This document shows positions 7,084-16,491 of a DNA stretch of 64,000 nt, piece by piece (the stretch's first letter is position 1; each line of letters begins with the position of its first letter). The notes below the pieces were generated by a model. That model was given only the letters and a program-made list of their open reading frames with translations, was not told where the DNA came from and did no database searches. Source of the stretch: Clostridium aquiflavi. GTDB taxonomy: Bacteria > Bacillota > Clostridia > Clostridiales > Clostridiaceae. The translations under genes were made by a program, and so were the position numbers. Location: NCBI RefSeq assembly GCF_031344075.1, contig NZ_JAVJAN010000008.1, positions 33,991 through 97,990 of the forward strand, in the 5' to 3' direction.

Positions 7084-7320
7084 TCACACCAAAATAAATA
7101 ATAATATTAATAAAGTTATTATTAATACACCATAAATATTAACCCCACATAAAAGTAGTGATGCAAGTATCATTGCTCCTACTACAGCTTTAGGACAAAA
7201 GTACCAAGGACAAGGACCTTGAAAGAATGGAAACCACCCACCTCTTCTTCTACCACCCCTAAAACATCTCCTCATATTTTTGCACATATGTTTAAAACTT
7301 TTATTATTGTCATCTCCCAT
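7084..7320 (-). CDS. small membrane protein, unknown function
   Basis: 78 residues from the ATG at 7320 (AGGTG just upstream; a GTG at 7329 overlaps it). The N-terminal half is basic with RRCFRGGRRRGGWFPFF and a PCPWYFCP motif holding two cysteines. The C-terminal half is two hydrophobic stretches (about AVVGAMILASLLLCG and YGVLIITLLILLFILV), so it is probably a membrane protein with a cationic cytoplasmic head. I do not recognise the family. It stands alone upstream of rnpB and downstream of the nif3-like gene. Confidence 0.6.
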   Translation of the reverse strand: MGDDNNKSFKHMCKNMRRCFRGGRRRGGWFPFFQGPCPWYFCPKAVVGAMILASLLLCGVNIYGVLIITLLILLFILV

Positions 7321-7377
7321 AATACACACCTATAAATTGCTCTCACAATTAATATATGCAGATATTACTTAATTTAG

Positions 7378-8169
7378 TTAAATAAAATCATATGGATCTT
7401 CACATTTTTCTGAAACTATAAACTTTATTTCTTTAAATTTATTCTTTAAGAATTCTAAACTTTTTATAAATGCTAACCATTCAGTTGAAAAATGTCCCGC
7501 ATCTATTATATTGATCCCATATTCTTTAAAATCAGAAGCAAAATGATAAGTTGTATCACCAGTTATTATGCAATTTACTCCAAGTTCTTTACACATATAG
7601 AAAAAATCTTGACCACTACCATTAATTATTGCTAATTTATTTATATGATTATCACCTTTTACAACTCTCATATTTTTAATATTTAGTTTTTCTTTAAGAT
7701 TACTTACTATTTCTTCAATATTAATATTTTTTTCTAGTTCTACAATTCTGCCTAGTCCACATTCTTCAAATCCTTTAATATTAGAACTTTCAATTATTTT
7801 ACTATATTTCAAATCTAATAATTCAAGTAATGCATCATTAATTCCATCCTTAGCAGAATCTAAATTAGTATGACATGAATATAAACTTATATCATTTTTT
7901 ATTAAATCTATAACTTTATCACCTAATAAATCTCCATTTATTATACTTTTAGGCTTTTTAAATATTAGAGGATGATGAGTTATTATTAAGTCAACTTTAT
8001 TATCAATAGCTTCTTTTATAACTTTTTTAGTACAGTCTAAAGCTAATAAAACTGTTTTTACTTCTTTATTTTCATCTCCAACCATTAATCCAACATTATC
8101 AAAATCCTCTTTTAAAAATTTAGGAGCTTTTTCCTCAATGATATTTGCAATATCTTTTACTAAAACCAT
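7378..8169 (-). CDS. Nif3-like dinuclear metal-centre protein
   Basis: 263 residues, the short form without the PII-like insert found in Bacillus YqfO (~370). Family metal-ligand motifs are visible: ITHHPLIF (~82-89), HTNLDSAKDGIND (~119-131), and near the C-terminus GDTTYHFA plus DAGHFSTEW. The protein has been called GTP cyclohydrolase I type 2 in databases, but the reaction is not established. The start is the ATG at 8169 because GGAGGG lies 7 nt upstream; an in-frame upstream start gives an unlikely basic extension. It follows trmK, a linkage with rpoD and dnaG seen across Firmicutes. Confidence 0.9.
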   Translation of the reverse strand: MVLVKDIANIIEEKAPKFLKEDFDNVGLMVGDENKEVKTVLLALDCTKKVIKEAIDNKVDLIITHHPLIFKKPKSIINGDLLGDKVIDLIKNDISLYSCHTNLDSAKDGINDALLELLDLKYSKIIESSNIKGFEECGLGRIVELEKNINIEEIVSNLKEKLNIKNMRVVKGDNHINKLAIINGSGQDFFYMCKELGVNCIITGDTTYHFASDFKEYGINIIDAGHFSTEWLAFIKSLEFLKNKFKEIKFIVSEKCEDPYDFI

Positions 8170-8232
8170 ATAAATCCCTCCATTGTATTTTTTGATGTAT
8201 TTTAAAACATGGTTGTATTTTTTCAATAGCTA

Positions 8233-8919
8233 TTATTTTATAAAATTTTCTAGAATTTTTATTTTATTATGTAGTTCTTCTTTTCTTAATTTAGCAGATT
8301 CAGTTTCTTCTTTTATGAAGCATAAAATTTTATTATATTTTTCAACTTTATTCTTTATATATTCTTTTATTAACTTATTATTGTTTTTTAACATTATTGG
8401 ACTTATTTCATAAAATATAGGATCTAATTTGGTGTTTTCTCCCATTTTATATTTCACCTTAAATAATTCATAAAATTGACCTTCATCAAAACATAAGTCT
8501 TCATTTAAAATTTCATAATTGCTATTATATAAGTATTCTCTTAATACTTCTGGATTTTGAGCTGGTTGAAGAATTAAATAATCTAATTTTTTAACTTTAT
8601 TAATATCTTCTTCTAATATATCTCTTATTAGATTTCCACCCATTCCAGCTATTATCACACCTTGTACTTCATTCTTCTTTAAAGGTGAAAGACCTCCCCC
8701 TAAACGTAAATCTATTTTATCTATAACTCCATCTAATGAAGCATTAATCTTTGCTTTTTGAAGTGGATCTTTATTTATATCACTTGCAATTACTTTTTCT
8801 ACCATTTTATTTTTTACTAAGTAAATTGGTATATATCCATGATCAGTTCCTACGTCCATTACAGCATCACATTTATCAACATATTCTAATATCCAATTTA
8901 ATCTTTTGCTTAAATCCAT
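8233..8919 (-). CDS. trmK: tRNA (adenine22-N1)-methyltransferase TrmK
   Basis: 228 residues. The SAM-binding motif DVGTDHGYIPIYLV (~22-35), ASDINKDPLQKA (~45-56) and the GMGGNLI motif (~92-98) identify the TrmK/YqfN (COG2384) family, which makes m1A22 in tRNA. The C-terminus is a predicted coiled coil, also typical. It lies between rpoD and the nif3-like gene, the conserved Firmicute order, with a terminator separating it from rpoD. Confidence 0.92.
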   Translation of the reverse strand: MDLSKRLNWILEYVDKCDAVMDVGTDHGYIPIYLVKNKMVEKVIASDINKDPLQKAKINASLDGVIDKIDLRLGGGLSPLKKNEVQGVIIAGMGGNLIRDILEEDINKVKKLDYLILQPAQNPEVLREYLYNSNYEILNEDLCFDEGQFYELFKVKYKMGENTKLDPIFYEISPIMLKNNNKLIKEYIKNKVEKYNKILCFIKEETESAKLRKEELHNKIKILENFIK

Positions 8920-8984
8920 AATTTATCTCCTCTTCTATTTATCATTATTTAAATTTCAAAAAATTCTATAATTTCTTATACTAT

Positions 8985-9013
8985 AAAAAAGAGCACCTGT
9001 AAAGGTGCTTTTT
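8985..9013 (-). terminator. rpoD terminator
   Basis: AAAAGCACCT / AGGTGCTCTTTTTT hairpin on the minus strand with a 4-nt loop, overlapping the rpoD stop codon and followed by a T-run. Confidence 0.8.
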
Positions 9014-10112
9014 AATCTAGGTAATCTTTTAATTTCTTACTTCTTGATGGATGTCTAAGCTTTCTTAATGCTTTAGCTTCAATTTGTCTAATTCTTTCTC
9101 TTGTTACATTAAACTCTTTTCCTACTTCTTCAAGGGTTCTAGCTCTTCCATCATCTAGTCCAAACCTTAGTCTTAGAACTTTTTCTTCTCTTGGAGTTAA
9201 AGTATCTAATACATTTATTAATTGTTCTTTCAGCATTGTAAATGCTGCTGCTTCTGCTGGAGCTGGAGCTTCATCGTCTGGTATAAAGTCACCTAAGTGA
9301 GAATCTTCTTCTTCACCAATAGGTGTTTCTAATGATACTGGCTCTTGAGCGATTTTTTGAATTTCACGTACTTTATCTACTGGTAATTCCATTACCTTTG
9401 AAATTTCTTCTGGGAAAGGATCTCTACCTAATTCTTGTAATAATTGTCTTTGAACTCTTATTAACTTATTGATAGTTTCTACCATATGAACTGGTATTCT
9501 AATAGTTCTAGCTTGATCCGCAATGGCTCTAGTTATTGCCTGTCTAATCCACCATGTTGCATAAGTAGAAAATTTAAAACCCTTTCTATAGTCAAATTTC
9601 TCTACTGCTTTTATAAGACCTAAGTTCCCTTCTTGAATTAAGTCTAAGAATAACATACCTCTACCAACATATCTTTTAGCTATACTTACTACTAATCTTA
9701 AATTAGCTTCTGCAAGTTTCTTCTTAGCTACTGGATCGCCTTCTTCAATTCTCTTAGCATAATCTATTTCTTGTTCTGATGATAATAAAGGTACTTTACC
9801 TATTTCCTTCAAGTACATTCTAACAGGGTCATCTATTGCAATTCCTTCTAAAACTGTTAAATCTATCTCTTCTTCAACTTCTGGTGCATCAGTTGCACCA
9901 CCGATTACTTCAATTCCCATCATTTCAAGTACTTCATAAATTTTTTCTATTTGCTCTGGACTTAAATCTATATGATCTATTTCATCCATAATTTCTTTAT
10001 AAGTCAAAGAACCATTTTTCTTACCTTTATCAATCAGACCTTTTACCATGGCCATTTTAGCACTTTTATCTTCTTTTCCTTTTTCGGTCTTATTCTTAAC
10101 TTTTTGCTCCAT
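9012..10112 (-). CDS. rpoD: RNA polymerase major sigma factor SigA/RpoD
   Basis: 366 residues. Region 1.2 (DDPVRMYLKEIG), region 2 (AEANLRLVVSIAKRYVGRGMLFLDLIQEGNLGLIKAVEKFD, then KGFKFSTYATWWIRQAITRAIADQARTIRIP), region 3 and region 4 (LTPREEKVLRLRFGLDDG...VTRERIRQIEAKALRKLRHP) are all intact. The start is the ATG at 10112 since AGGAGGT lies 9 nt upstream; upstream in-frame starts overlap the end of dnaG. It forms the macromolecular-synthesis pair with dnaG. It directs transcription from the TTGACA/TATAAT promoters seen elsewhere in the window. Confidence 0.98.
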   Translation of the reverse strand: MEQKVKNKTEKGKEDKSAKMAMVKGLIDKGKKNGSLTYKEIMDEIDHIDLSPEQIEKIYEVLEMMGIEVIGGATDAPEVEEEIDLTVLEGIAIDDPVRMYLKEIGKVPLLSSEQEIDYAKRIEEGDPVAKKKLAEANLRLVVSIAKRYVGRGMLFLDLIQEGNLGLIKAVEKFDYRKGFKFSTYATWWIRQAITRAIADQARTIRIPVHMVETINKLIRVQRQLLQELGRDPFPEEISKVMELPVDKVREIQKIAQEPVSLETPIGEEEDSHLGDFIPDDEAPAPAEAAAFTMLKEQLINVLDTLTPREEKVLRLRFGLDDGRARTLEEVGKEFNVTRERIRQIEAKALRKLRHPSRSKKLKDYLD

Positions 10113-10141
10113 ACTTTCTTTACCTCCTTCTGCCATGACCA

Positions 10142-11920
10142 TTAACCTCTCTTTCTTTTTTTCAATATTTCTAAATTTGTTAACTTAACTGCAAGTTTTA
10201 TAGACTCCTCAATCATTCCCTTATCTTCCAATCTTTTTTGTTCATTTTTTAAATCATTGATTTCTAATTGTAGTTTAAAACACTTTACTTCATTTAAATA
10301 ATCATTGATTAACTTATCTTTGTTACTTAAGTCTAGAATCTCAAGTTCTTTTATCTCAATCCATTCTTTTGAACTTTCAATTTCATCACATCTATTTTCC
10401 ACATATGATTCTACATTATTAGAATTTTCATTTTTAGCTTCTAATATTAAAGAATATATTCTTTTATGAGAATCTAATATAAAATCCTCTAAGCTCATAC
10501 TATCTTTAATTTGGTCATAGATTTCTTCGTTTAACATTAATTTAAGTAAAGCTCTTTCCGCTTTTAAATATGCAGGCTCTATATATAATTTTGTTCCAAA
10601 ATATTCCTTTTTATTCACATAATTATCTTCTTTTTGGTTTTTTGACATTACTTGTGAAAGTAAATCATATAGTGCCTGTTCTTTTATACCAGTATCTTCT
10701 GAAATTTTCTTTATATATACATCTTTTTCTACTGGATTTAAGTCTGCTAAAATTTCTGCTACTTTTTCTCCATACCTAATTAAATTATTTCTGTCCTTTA
10801 AATTTATGCCTTCTCTTATTCTTTTAATTCTGTATTCAATTAAAGGTAGTGCTTCCCTTGCTAGTTTTAAAAAAGCATCTTTTCCATTACTTCTTACAAA
10901 CTCATCTGGATCTTTTCCTTGTGGAATTACAAGTACCTTAACTTCAAAACCAGAATTTCTAAGTATCTCAAGACCTCTTAAAGTAGCTGTTTGCCCTGCA
11001 ATATCTGCATCATATGATATAATAACATTGTTCGTATATCGCTTTAAGAGTTTAGCTTGATTGTTAGTTAGAGCTGTTCCCAATGACGCAACAACATTTG
11101 TTACCCCATACTGATGAAGCGTTATTAAGTCCATATACCCTTCAACAATTATCATATAATCCTCTTTAAGCTTGTTTTTGACTGCAAAATTTAATCCATA
11201 AAGATTAATTCCTTTTTGAAATATTGTAGTTTCAGGTGAATTTAAATACTTAGGTTTTGAATCATCTAATACTCTTCCTCCAAACCCAATGACTCTACCT
11301 TTCACATCAAAAACAGGAAACATAACTCGATTTCTAAATCTGTCATATATATTTCCTTTCTCTTGATTTTTTGAAACCAATCCTGCTTCTATTAAAAAGT
11401 CATCTTTATATCCCTTAGTTCTTAAATAAGTAATCAGATCTCTCCAACTATTCTTAGAATATCCAAGTCCAAACTTCTTTATAGTTGCTTCTTTTATTCC
11501 TCTGTTAAGAAAATAATCTTTTGCTAAATGTATTTTTTGCAAATTAGTAAAGTAATATCTTCCAGTTTCTACATTAATTTTATATAATATCTCCCTCTTT
11601 TTAATAAACTGAGGCGTTTCGTTAGAATGTAGATTTATAGGAATATTAGCTTTATTAGCTAAATACTTTACCGCTTCTACAAATGTAAGATTTTTTTGTT
11701 TCATAATAAAGGTTAAAACATTACCAGCTTCTCCACATGCAAAACATTTATATATTTGCTTTTCTTGCGAAACGCTAAATGATGGTGTTTTATCACTATG
11801 AAACGGACATAACCCTATATAATTTTTTCCTGTTCTCTTTAATCTTACACTTTCTGATATAATATCCACTATATCAGTTTGTTCTTTTACTTTTTCAATA
11901 ATTTCTTGTGGAATTTGCAA
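10142..11920 (-). CDS. dnaG: DNA primase
   Basis: 592 residues. The N-terminal zinc finger CPFHSDKTPSFSVS...CFACGEAGN (~38-65), the catalytic core with FPVFDVKGRVIGFGGR (~195-210), the TOPRIM motifs VEGYMD (~259-264) and SYDADIAG (~303-310), and a C-terminal DnaB-binding helical region are present. It synthesises RNA primers at replication forks. The start is a TTG at 11920 with AAGGAGGGAG about 10 nt upstream; the nearby ATG is in another frame. The gene is directly upstream of rpoD, probably co-transcribed. Confidence 0.97.
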   Translation of the reverse strand: MQIPQEIIEKVKEQTDIVDIISESVRLKRTGKNYIGLCPFHSDKTPSFSVSQEKQIYKCFACGEAGNVLTFIMKQKNLTFVEAVKYLANKANIPINLHSNETPQFIKKREILYKINVETGRYYFTNLQKIHLAKDYFLNRGIKEATIKKFGLGYSKNSWRDLITYLRTKGYKDDFLIEAGLVSKNQEKGNIYDRFRNRVMFPVFDVKGRVIGFGGRVLDDSKPKYLNSPETTIFQKGINLYGLNFAVKNKLKEDYMIIVEGYMDLITLHQYGVTNVVASLGTALTNNQAKLLKRYTNNVIISYDADIAGQTATLRGLEILRNSGFEVKVLVIPQGKDPDEFVRSNGKDAFLKLAREALPLIEYRIKRIREGINLKDRNNLIRYGEKVAEILADLNPVEKDVYIKKISEDTGIKEQALYDLLSQVMSKNQKEDNYVNKKEYFGTKLYIEPAYLKAERALLKLMLNEEIYDQIKDSMSLEDFILDSHKRIYSLILEAKNENSNNVESYVENRCDEIESSKEWIEIKELEILDLSNKDKLINDYLNEVKCFKLQLEINDLKNEQKRLEDKGMIEESIKLAVKLTNLEILKKRKRG

Positions 11921-12112
11921 GGAGACATCTCCCTCCTTACTTAATTTTTCAACAATTATATAATATTCGACATCATACTCACTTTTCCTTCTTAATTATC
12001 CAAAAAAATTTTTTTATATTATGTCATTGAATTAATAATTCTTTTTTTTACCTTATAATCCTCTTTTTTCATTACAAAATTTGTTTGCCCAATTTATTGG
12101 TATTTTATACTA

Positions 12113-12135
12113 CAAGAATACATTAGATATTCTTG
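12113..12135 (-). terminator. weak terminator-like hairpin after dgt
   Basis: CAAGAATA and TATTCTTG make an 8-bp stem with a 7-nt loop. The following sequence on the minus strand is only moderately T-rich, so termination is uncertain. Confidence 0.35.
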
Positions 12136-12170
12136 ATTCTAGCTTTACCATTATAAATTTATTTAAACAG

Positions 12171-13199
12171 CTAATATATTACTAATTTAGGAACATACAA
12201 TCTATTAAACAAAGATAAACAGTAATCATCGCTCATTCCAGCTATATAATCTGCAACACCTCTTTCTAAACCTTCTTTTTCTACTATATCCTTATATAAT
12301 TCCGGCATTTCTTCCGGTTTATTACTATAGTAATTTAAAAGTTGCCTTAATATAAATTTCGCCTTATCTCTTTCCACCTTTAATGTATCTCCTAAATATA
12401 TATTTTCAAACATAAATTTTCTAAGTTTAATCATTATTTCTTCAGTTTCTTCATCTAAGGAAACTTTCTTGATTCCATTTTCAATATTATTGTTTGATGT
12501 TTTTATAAAATTTTTAATTAATTTTTCCATTCTCTCATCTGAAGAATTACCTAATACTTTTTTTATATCACTTGGAATATCACTTTCTTTTAATAAGCCA
12601 GCTCTTATGGAATCATCTATATCATGATTTAAATAAGCAATTTTATCACTATACTTTACTACAGTGCCTTCTAATGTTAATGATTTATTACTTTTCCCAC
12701 CAAATCCACTATGATTTAGTATTCCATCAAGAACTTCTTTACTTAAATTAAGTCCTTCTCCATCATTCTCCAACTTATTTACAACTCTAACACTTTGCTC
12801 ATTATGCCTAAAGCCTTCTTCTAAGTATTCATTTAAAACCTCTTCTCCATTATGTGCAAATGCAACATGACCTAAATCATGTCCTAACGCTATAGCTTCA
12901 ATTAAATTTTCATTTAATCCGATACCAACGCCTATGTTCCTAGCTACTTGTGCAACTTCTAAGGTATGAGTTAATCTGGTTCTATAATGATCACCAAATG
13001 TTTTTATATATACCTGAGTTTTATGTTTTAATCTTCTAAATGACTTACTATGAATAATTCTGTCTCTATCAATCATATAGCAAGTTCTAATATCATCATC
13101 ATCTTCTTGTTTATTCCTTCCTAAAGAGTGAGAGGAAAAAGAGGCTTCCTTAATAAATGTCAAGTTTTCAAAATACTCAATTTTTTCCCTTATATTCAT
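12171..13199 (-). CDS. dgt: dGTP triphosphohydrolase-like HD protein
   Basis: 342 residues. HD-domain motifs: RLTHTLEVAQVARNIG (~60-75) supplying His, ALGHDLGHVAFAHNGEEVL (~95-113) with the HD pair, NHSGFGG, and KYSDKIAYLNHDIDD with the last Asp. The pattern is that of the deoxyguanosinetriphosphate triphosphohydrolase-like family, which hydrolyses dNTPs to nucleosides and triphosphate. The ATG at 13199 is preferred because GAGGTG overlaps the GTG at 13208. It lies upstream of dnaG, its usual neighbour in clostridia. Confidence 0.93.
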   Translation of the reverse strand: MNIREKIEYFENLTFIKEASFSSHSLGRNKQEDDDDIRTCYMIDRDRIIHSKSFRRLKHKTQVYIKTFGDHYRTRLTHTLEVAQVARNIGVGIGLNENLIEAIALGHDLGHVAFAHNGEEVLNEYLEEGFRHNEQSVRVVNKLENDGEGLNLSKEVLDGILNHSGFGGKSNKSLTLEGTVVKYSDKIAYLNHDIDDSIRAGLLKESDIPSDIKKVLGNSSDERMEKLIKNFIKTSNNNIENGIKKVSLDEETEEIMIKLRKFMFENIYLGDTLKVERDKAKFILRQLLNYYSNKPEEMPELYKDIVEKEGLERGVADYIAGMSDDYCLSLFNRLYVPKLVIY

Positions 13200-13385
13200 A
13201 TACTTCACCTCTTCTTATCTATTCTATATATATCATTAAAATCCTTTATAAATTCATAAAATTATTATTTACCAAAACCTTATTAATTATTGTTATACTT
13301 TAATTTTTTATTTCCTTTTTTATGTATATTTATAGTTTTTTATTAATATCATAGTAATGAATAAATTTATAAGGAGAAGTATTTT

Positions 13386-14453
13386 ATGGAACCAGAATTA
13401 AATTTATTAGAAAAATCAAATCTATCACCTGATATAATAAAAAACACTGTTTTAAAACATTATAATTTACAAAATGCTAAGGTAGACGTAGTTAAATTTA
13501 AAGATACTGCTAAACAAAGAGCTGTATATAAAGTAGAAGCTAATAATAAATGCTATTGTTTAAAAAAAGTTTATTATGATTTACCCGATTTACTATATGT
13601 ATATTCTGCTAATGAATGGGTTTACAGATACGGTATACAAGTTCCAAAATTTATTCCCACTACTGATAATAATAGATTTGTATCTTATTCAGACATGCTA
13701 TTTATACTAACACCTTGGATTGACGGTGTAAAATGTAATTTTGATGATCTAAACCACGTTATACTTTCTATAAAAAAACTTGCTAATATGCATCTAATTT
13801 CAACAGATTTTCAACCTATTCTAGGAAGTTCATATAAGGTAGGTCTTGATGATTACTACATATCAACCTTAAAACATTTTGAACAATTATTAACTATATC
13901 TAATCAAGCTTTCAAATATAAGGATGATTTTTCTAAAGAATTTATATCTAATTTTGATGTTAATTTATATCTTGCAAAACTCTCTTTAGATATAGCTTAC
14001 AATATTGATAATGAAGACTTAAGCACTTCATTATGTCATGGTGATTATGTAAATAAGAATATAATTTTCACTAAAGATTTAGAAACATGCATAATAGATT
14101 TTGATAAATGTAAAATCGATTATTGCGCTAAAGACTTAGCTTACTTTATGCGTAGACTTCTTAAACGTGAAAATACAAATTGGAATGTTGATTTAGCTTT
14201 ATCTATAATAAAAACCTATAATGAAATCTTTAAATTAACACCTTCTGATTTAAGATATTTATTATCCTATATTTGTTTTCCTCAAAAATATTGGAGAATT
14301 TCAAGGGATTATTATAGAAATATATCAAAATGCAATAAAACTGCCTTTTTAACACTCTTAAAAAATACAACATCAAAGAGTACTACTCAATATAACTTTG
14401 CATTAGAATTACTGATGAATATAAAAAATGAATTTAATATACTTTTGGTATAA
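13386..14453 (+). CDS. CotS-family spore coat protein (kinase-like fold)
   Basis: 355 residues, the normal length of the CotS/YutH/CotI group. It has a choline/aminoglycoside-kinase-like fold: a VYKVEANNKCYCLKKVYYD beta-hairpin with the lysine (~50-68), the catalytic-loop-like CHGDYVNKNIIF (~218-229) and IIDFDKCKIDYCAKDLAYF (~237-255). These proteins are deposited in the inner spore coat. AAGGAGAAG precedes the ATG. It is the only plus-strand cellular gene in the first 47 kb, so it is a separate transcription unit, probably sporulation-specific, ended by its own hairpin. Confidence 0.88.
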   Translation: MEPELNLLEKSNLSPDIIKNTVLKHYNLQNAKVDVVKFKDTAKQRAVYKVEANNKCYCLKKVYYDLPDLLYVYSANEWVYRYGIQVPKFIPTTDNNRFVSYSDMLFILTPWIDGVKCNFDDLNHVILSIKKLANMHLISTDFQPILGSSYKVGLDDYYISTLKHFEQLLTISNQAFKYKDDFSKEFISNFDVNLYLAKLSLDIAYNIDNEDLSTSLCHGDYVNKNIIFTKDLETCIIDFDKCKIDYCAKDLAYFMRRLLKRENTNWNVDLALSIIKTYNEIFKLTPSDLRYLLSYICFPQKYWRISRDYYRNISKCNKTAFLTLLKNTTSKSTTQYNFALELLMNIKNEFNILLV

Positions 14454-14474
14454 AAAAGTGGCTGTACCACTTTT
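14454..14474 (+). terminator. terminator of cotS-like gene
   Basis: AAAAGTGG-CTGTA-CCACTTTT hairpin immediately after the stop codon, ending in TTTT. Confidence 0.7.
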
Positions 14475-14567
14475 ACTTCGTGGTTAGTATTTTTACTATT
14501 CAATATTCCTAAGACCATTGATATTATTAAACTTAAGCAAATAAAAATTTTATAATTTTTTGTACAA

Positions 14568-14607
14568 TAAAAAACACGCAATGGAATTTACCATTACGTG
14601 CTTTTTA
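14568..14607. terminator. strong bidirectional terminator, probably of the ABC operon
   Basis: GCACGTAATGG / CCATTGCGTG stem with a 6-nt loop and TTTTTT on the minus strand; T-run also on the plus strand. It is 200 bp past the stop of the substrate-binding-protein gene. The remaining 14608-14801 holds nothing I can identify, and the whole 14454-14801 gap has no supported gene. Confidence 0.75.
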
Positions 14608-14801
14608 TATTTTATTTCAACATATAATTTATCTTTTACTATTATCTACTATTTTTAACCTGAGCTTGTACTACTGCTATCATATACAATGAATTTCTGT
14701 ATTTAATATATCTGAATTACCTTTTCCTAAATCATCAATACCACTTTTCAGAAGGTTTTTTATTTATCTCTTTGATTTACTCATAATCAAAATATCTTGA
14801 A

Positions 14802-15755
14802 CTATTTATATAGTAATTCTTTAACATCAACTTTAGTTTCTTGAAGTCCATTTTGTATTAAAAATTCTTGTGTTTCTTCTAATGATTTCATATCAGCATC
14901 TGTTATTTCTAAAGAAAAATCATACCATGCATACATTTCTTTTGTTTCTTCAACTGTTAAACCAACCTCATTTGCAACCTTTTCCATTGCTTCTTCATAA
15001 TTTGATTTTATATAATTTAATGTTTCTTCTTCTACTTTTAAAAATCTTTTAACTATTTCTGGGTTTTTTTCCGCAAATTCTTTGCTTACTGCTGTTACAA
15101 TAATTCCATCAACTAATCCTTCACCATTAGCTATAACTCTACTACCTGAATTTATTGCCTTTAGTGCAGTTGGTCCTGCAATCAAGGCAGCATCTATACT
15201 TCCATCTTCTAACGCTGTAGCTGCATCTGCAATTCCCATATTAATAAATTCTACATCATCAATACTACATCCTTCACTTTGTAAAGATGCAATTAATACT
15301 TGATGTAATATTGTTCCCTTAGGTCCAGCTACCTTTTTACCTACTAAATCTTTTACTGACGTAATAGCTTCATTTTTAGCCAAAATCATAAATCCTTTTG
15401 GAGATCTACTATATGTGTTTAATATTTCTAGTTCAACGCCATTTGATGCTGCAATTAATGCAGATGTGCCACCTAGAGCATGTAAAAAGTCCAATTCTCC
15501 TGCTGCTAAAGCTTGAGTTTGATCTGGTCCTGATGTTATTTCATGAAAATTAACTGTAATACCATCATCAGCAAATTCATTACTAAATAGATTATCATTT
15601 TTTTGAAGAATAGATGGTACATTTAGTGGTGCTTTTACATATGTAAGATTTATCTCTTTTAATTCATTATTTGTTTTTGTAGTTTTACACCCAATTATAC
15701 TTGTTGTAACCAATGTTAATGTTAATACTGTAGTTAATATCTTTTTTAAATTCAT
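14802..15755 (-). CDS. ABC transporter substrate-binding lipoprotein (SsuA/TauA/NMT1-like)
   Basis: 317 residues. A lipoprotein signal peptide ends in TTSIIGC with the modified cysteine at residue 23. The mature protein has the SsuA/NitT/TauA pattern: FHEITSGPDQTQALAAGELDFLHALGG, LVGKKVAGPKGTILHQVL, DAATALEDGSIDAALIAGPTALKA. Family substrates include sulfonates, taurine, nitrate and thiamine precursors; the ligand here is unknown. It is the last gene of a four-gene operon headed by an H-cluster-motif protein and preceded by a Fur-like box, which argues for an iron-linked cargo and not simple sulfonate uptake. AGGAG lies before the ATG. Confidence 0.88.
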   Translation of the reverse strand: MNLKKILTTVLTLTLVTTSIIGCKTTKTNNELKEINLTYVKAPLNVPSILQKNDNLFSNEFADDGITVNFHEITSGPDQTQALAAGELDFLHALGGTSALIAASNGVELEILNTYSRSPKGFMILAKNEAITSVKDLVGKKVAGPKGTILHQVLIASLQSEGCSIDDVEFINMGIADAATALEDGSIDAALIAGPTALKAINSGSRVIANGEGLVDGIIVTAVSKEFAEKNPEIVKRFLKVEEETLNYIKSNYEEAMEKVANEVGLTVEETKEMYAWYDFSLEITDADMKSLEETQEFLIQNGLQETKVDVKELLYK

Positions 15756-15777
15756 TTTTTATCTCCTGTTCTTTCTA

Positions 15778-16491
15778 TTATTTATATCTTAATATTTTTA
15801 AAATTTCTTTTTTCAATTTAATATTTTCTAAAGCATCATTATTTTGTTGCTTTACATTAAATTGTTTAAGATTCATGTCACTTGTAAACACAATAATATT
15901 TGTACCTATAGTTAAAGCTTCATCTATGTCGTGAGTTACAAAAATAACTCCCTTATTAGTAGCCTTATGAATTGCTATTACCTCATTTTGCATATCCATT
16001 CGTGTAAAATAATCTAATGCCGAAAAAGGTTCATCCATTAATAAAAAATCTGGTTCAAATGAAAGTGCTCGTGCAATACTTACCCTTTGTGCCATTCCCC
16101 CTGATAATTCATTAGGGTATGAATTTCTAAACTTCTCTAACCGCATCATGGAAAGATATAACTCTATATCTTTCTTGGAAGATTTTCTATGAAAATTTAT
16201 ATTTTCACTAACATTTAACCATGGCATAAGTCGACTTTCTTGAAATACCAATCCAACCTTAGGTTTTATTTTTTTATCTCCTTTAATAAATTCAATATTT
16301 CCATTACTTAATTCCTCTAACCCTGCAATAATTCTTAATAATGTAGTTTTTCCACAACCACTTGCACCAAGTATTACAGTAATATCTTCTGAATATATAT
16401 CTAATGAAATATCTTCTAATACTACATGTTCCTGTCCATTTATTTCATATATCTTATTAACATTTTTTAATTTATATTTTGAGCTATTCAT
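15778..16491 (-). CDS. ABC transporter ATP-binding protein (SsuB/TauB-like)
   Basis: 237 residues. Walker A GASGCGKTT at 42-50, Q-loop LVFQESRLMPWLNV, signature LSGGMAQRVSIARAL, Walker B LLMDEPFSALD and switch VFVTHDIDEA are all intact. The MPWLNV segment after the Q-loop is characteristic of the SsuB/TauB/NrtD group. It energises the permease encoded immediately upstream, whose gene it overlaps by 8 bp, so the two are translationally coupled. Part of the Fur-box operon. Confidence 0.93.
   Translation of the reverse strand: MNSSKYKLKNVNKIYEINGQEHVVLEDISLDIYSEDITVILGASGCGKTTLLRIIAGLEELSNGNIEFIKGDKKIKPKVGLVFQESRLMPWLNVSENINFHRKSSKKDIELYLSMMRLEKFRNSYPNELSGGMAQRVSIARALSFEPDFLLMDEPFSALDYFTRMDMQNEVIAIHKATNKGVIFVTHDIDEALTIGTNIIVFTSDMNLKQFNVKQQNNDALENIKLKKEILKILRYK

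Noticed and set aside
6870..7097. A plus-strand open frame over the 5' part of the RNase P RNA
   Set aside because: Antisense to conserved rnpB sequence; GC-rich structured RNA often leaves spurious frames.
14387..14581. A 64-codon minus-strand frame with a hydrophobic segment
   Set aside because: It overlaps the end of the cotS-like gene and runs straight through that gene's terminator hairpin; no Shine-Dalgarno or family resemblance.
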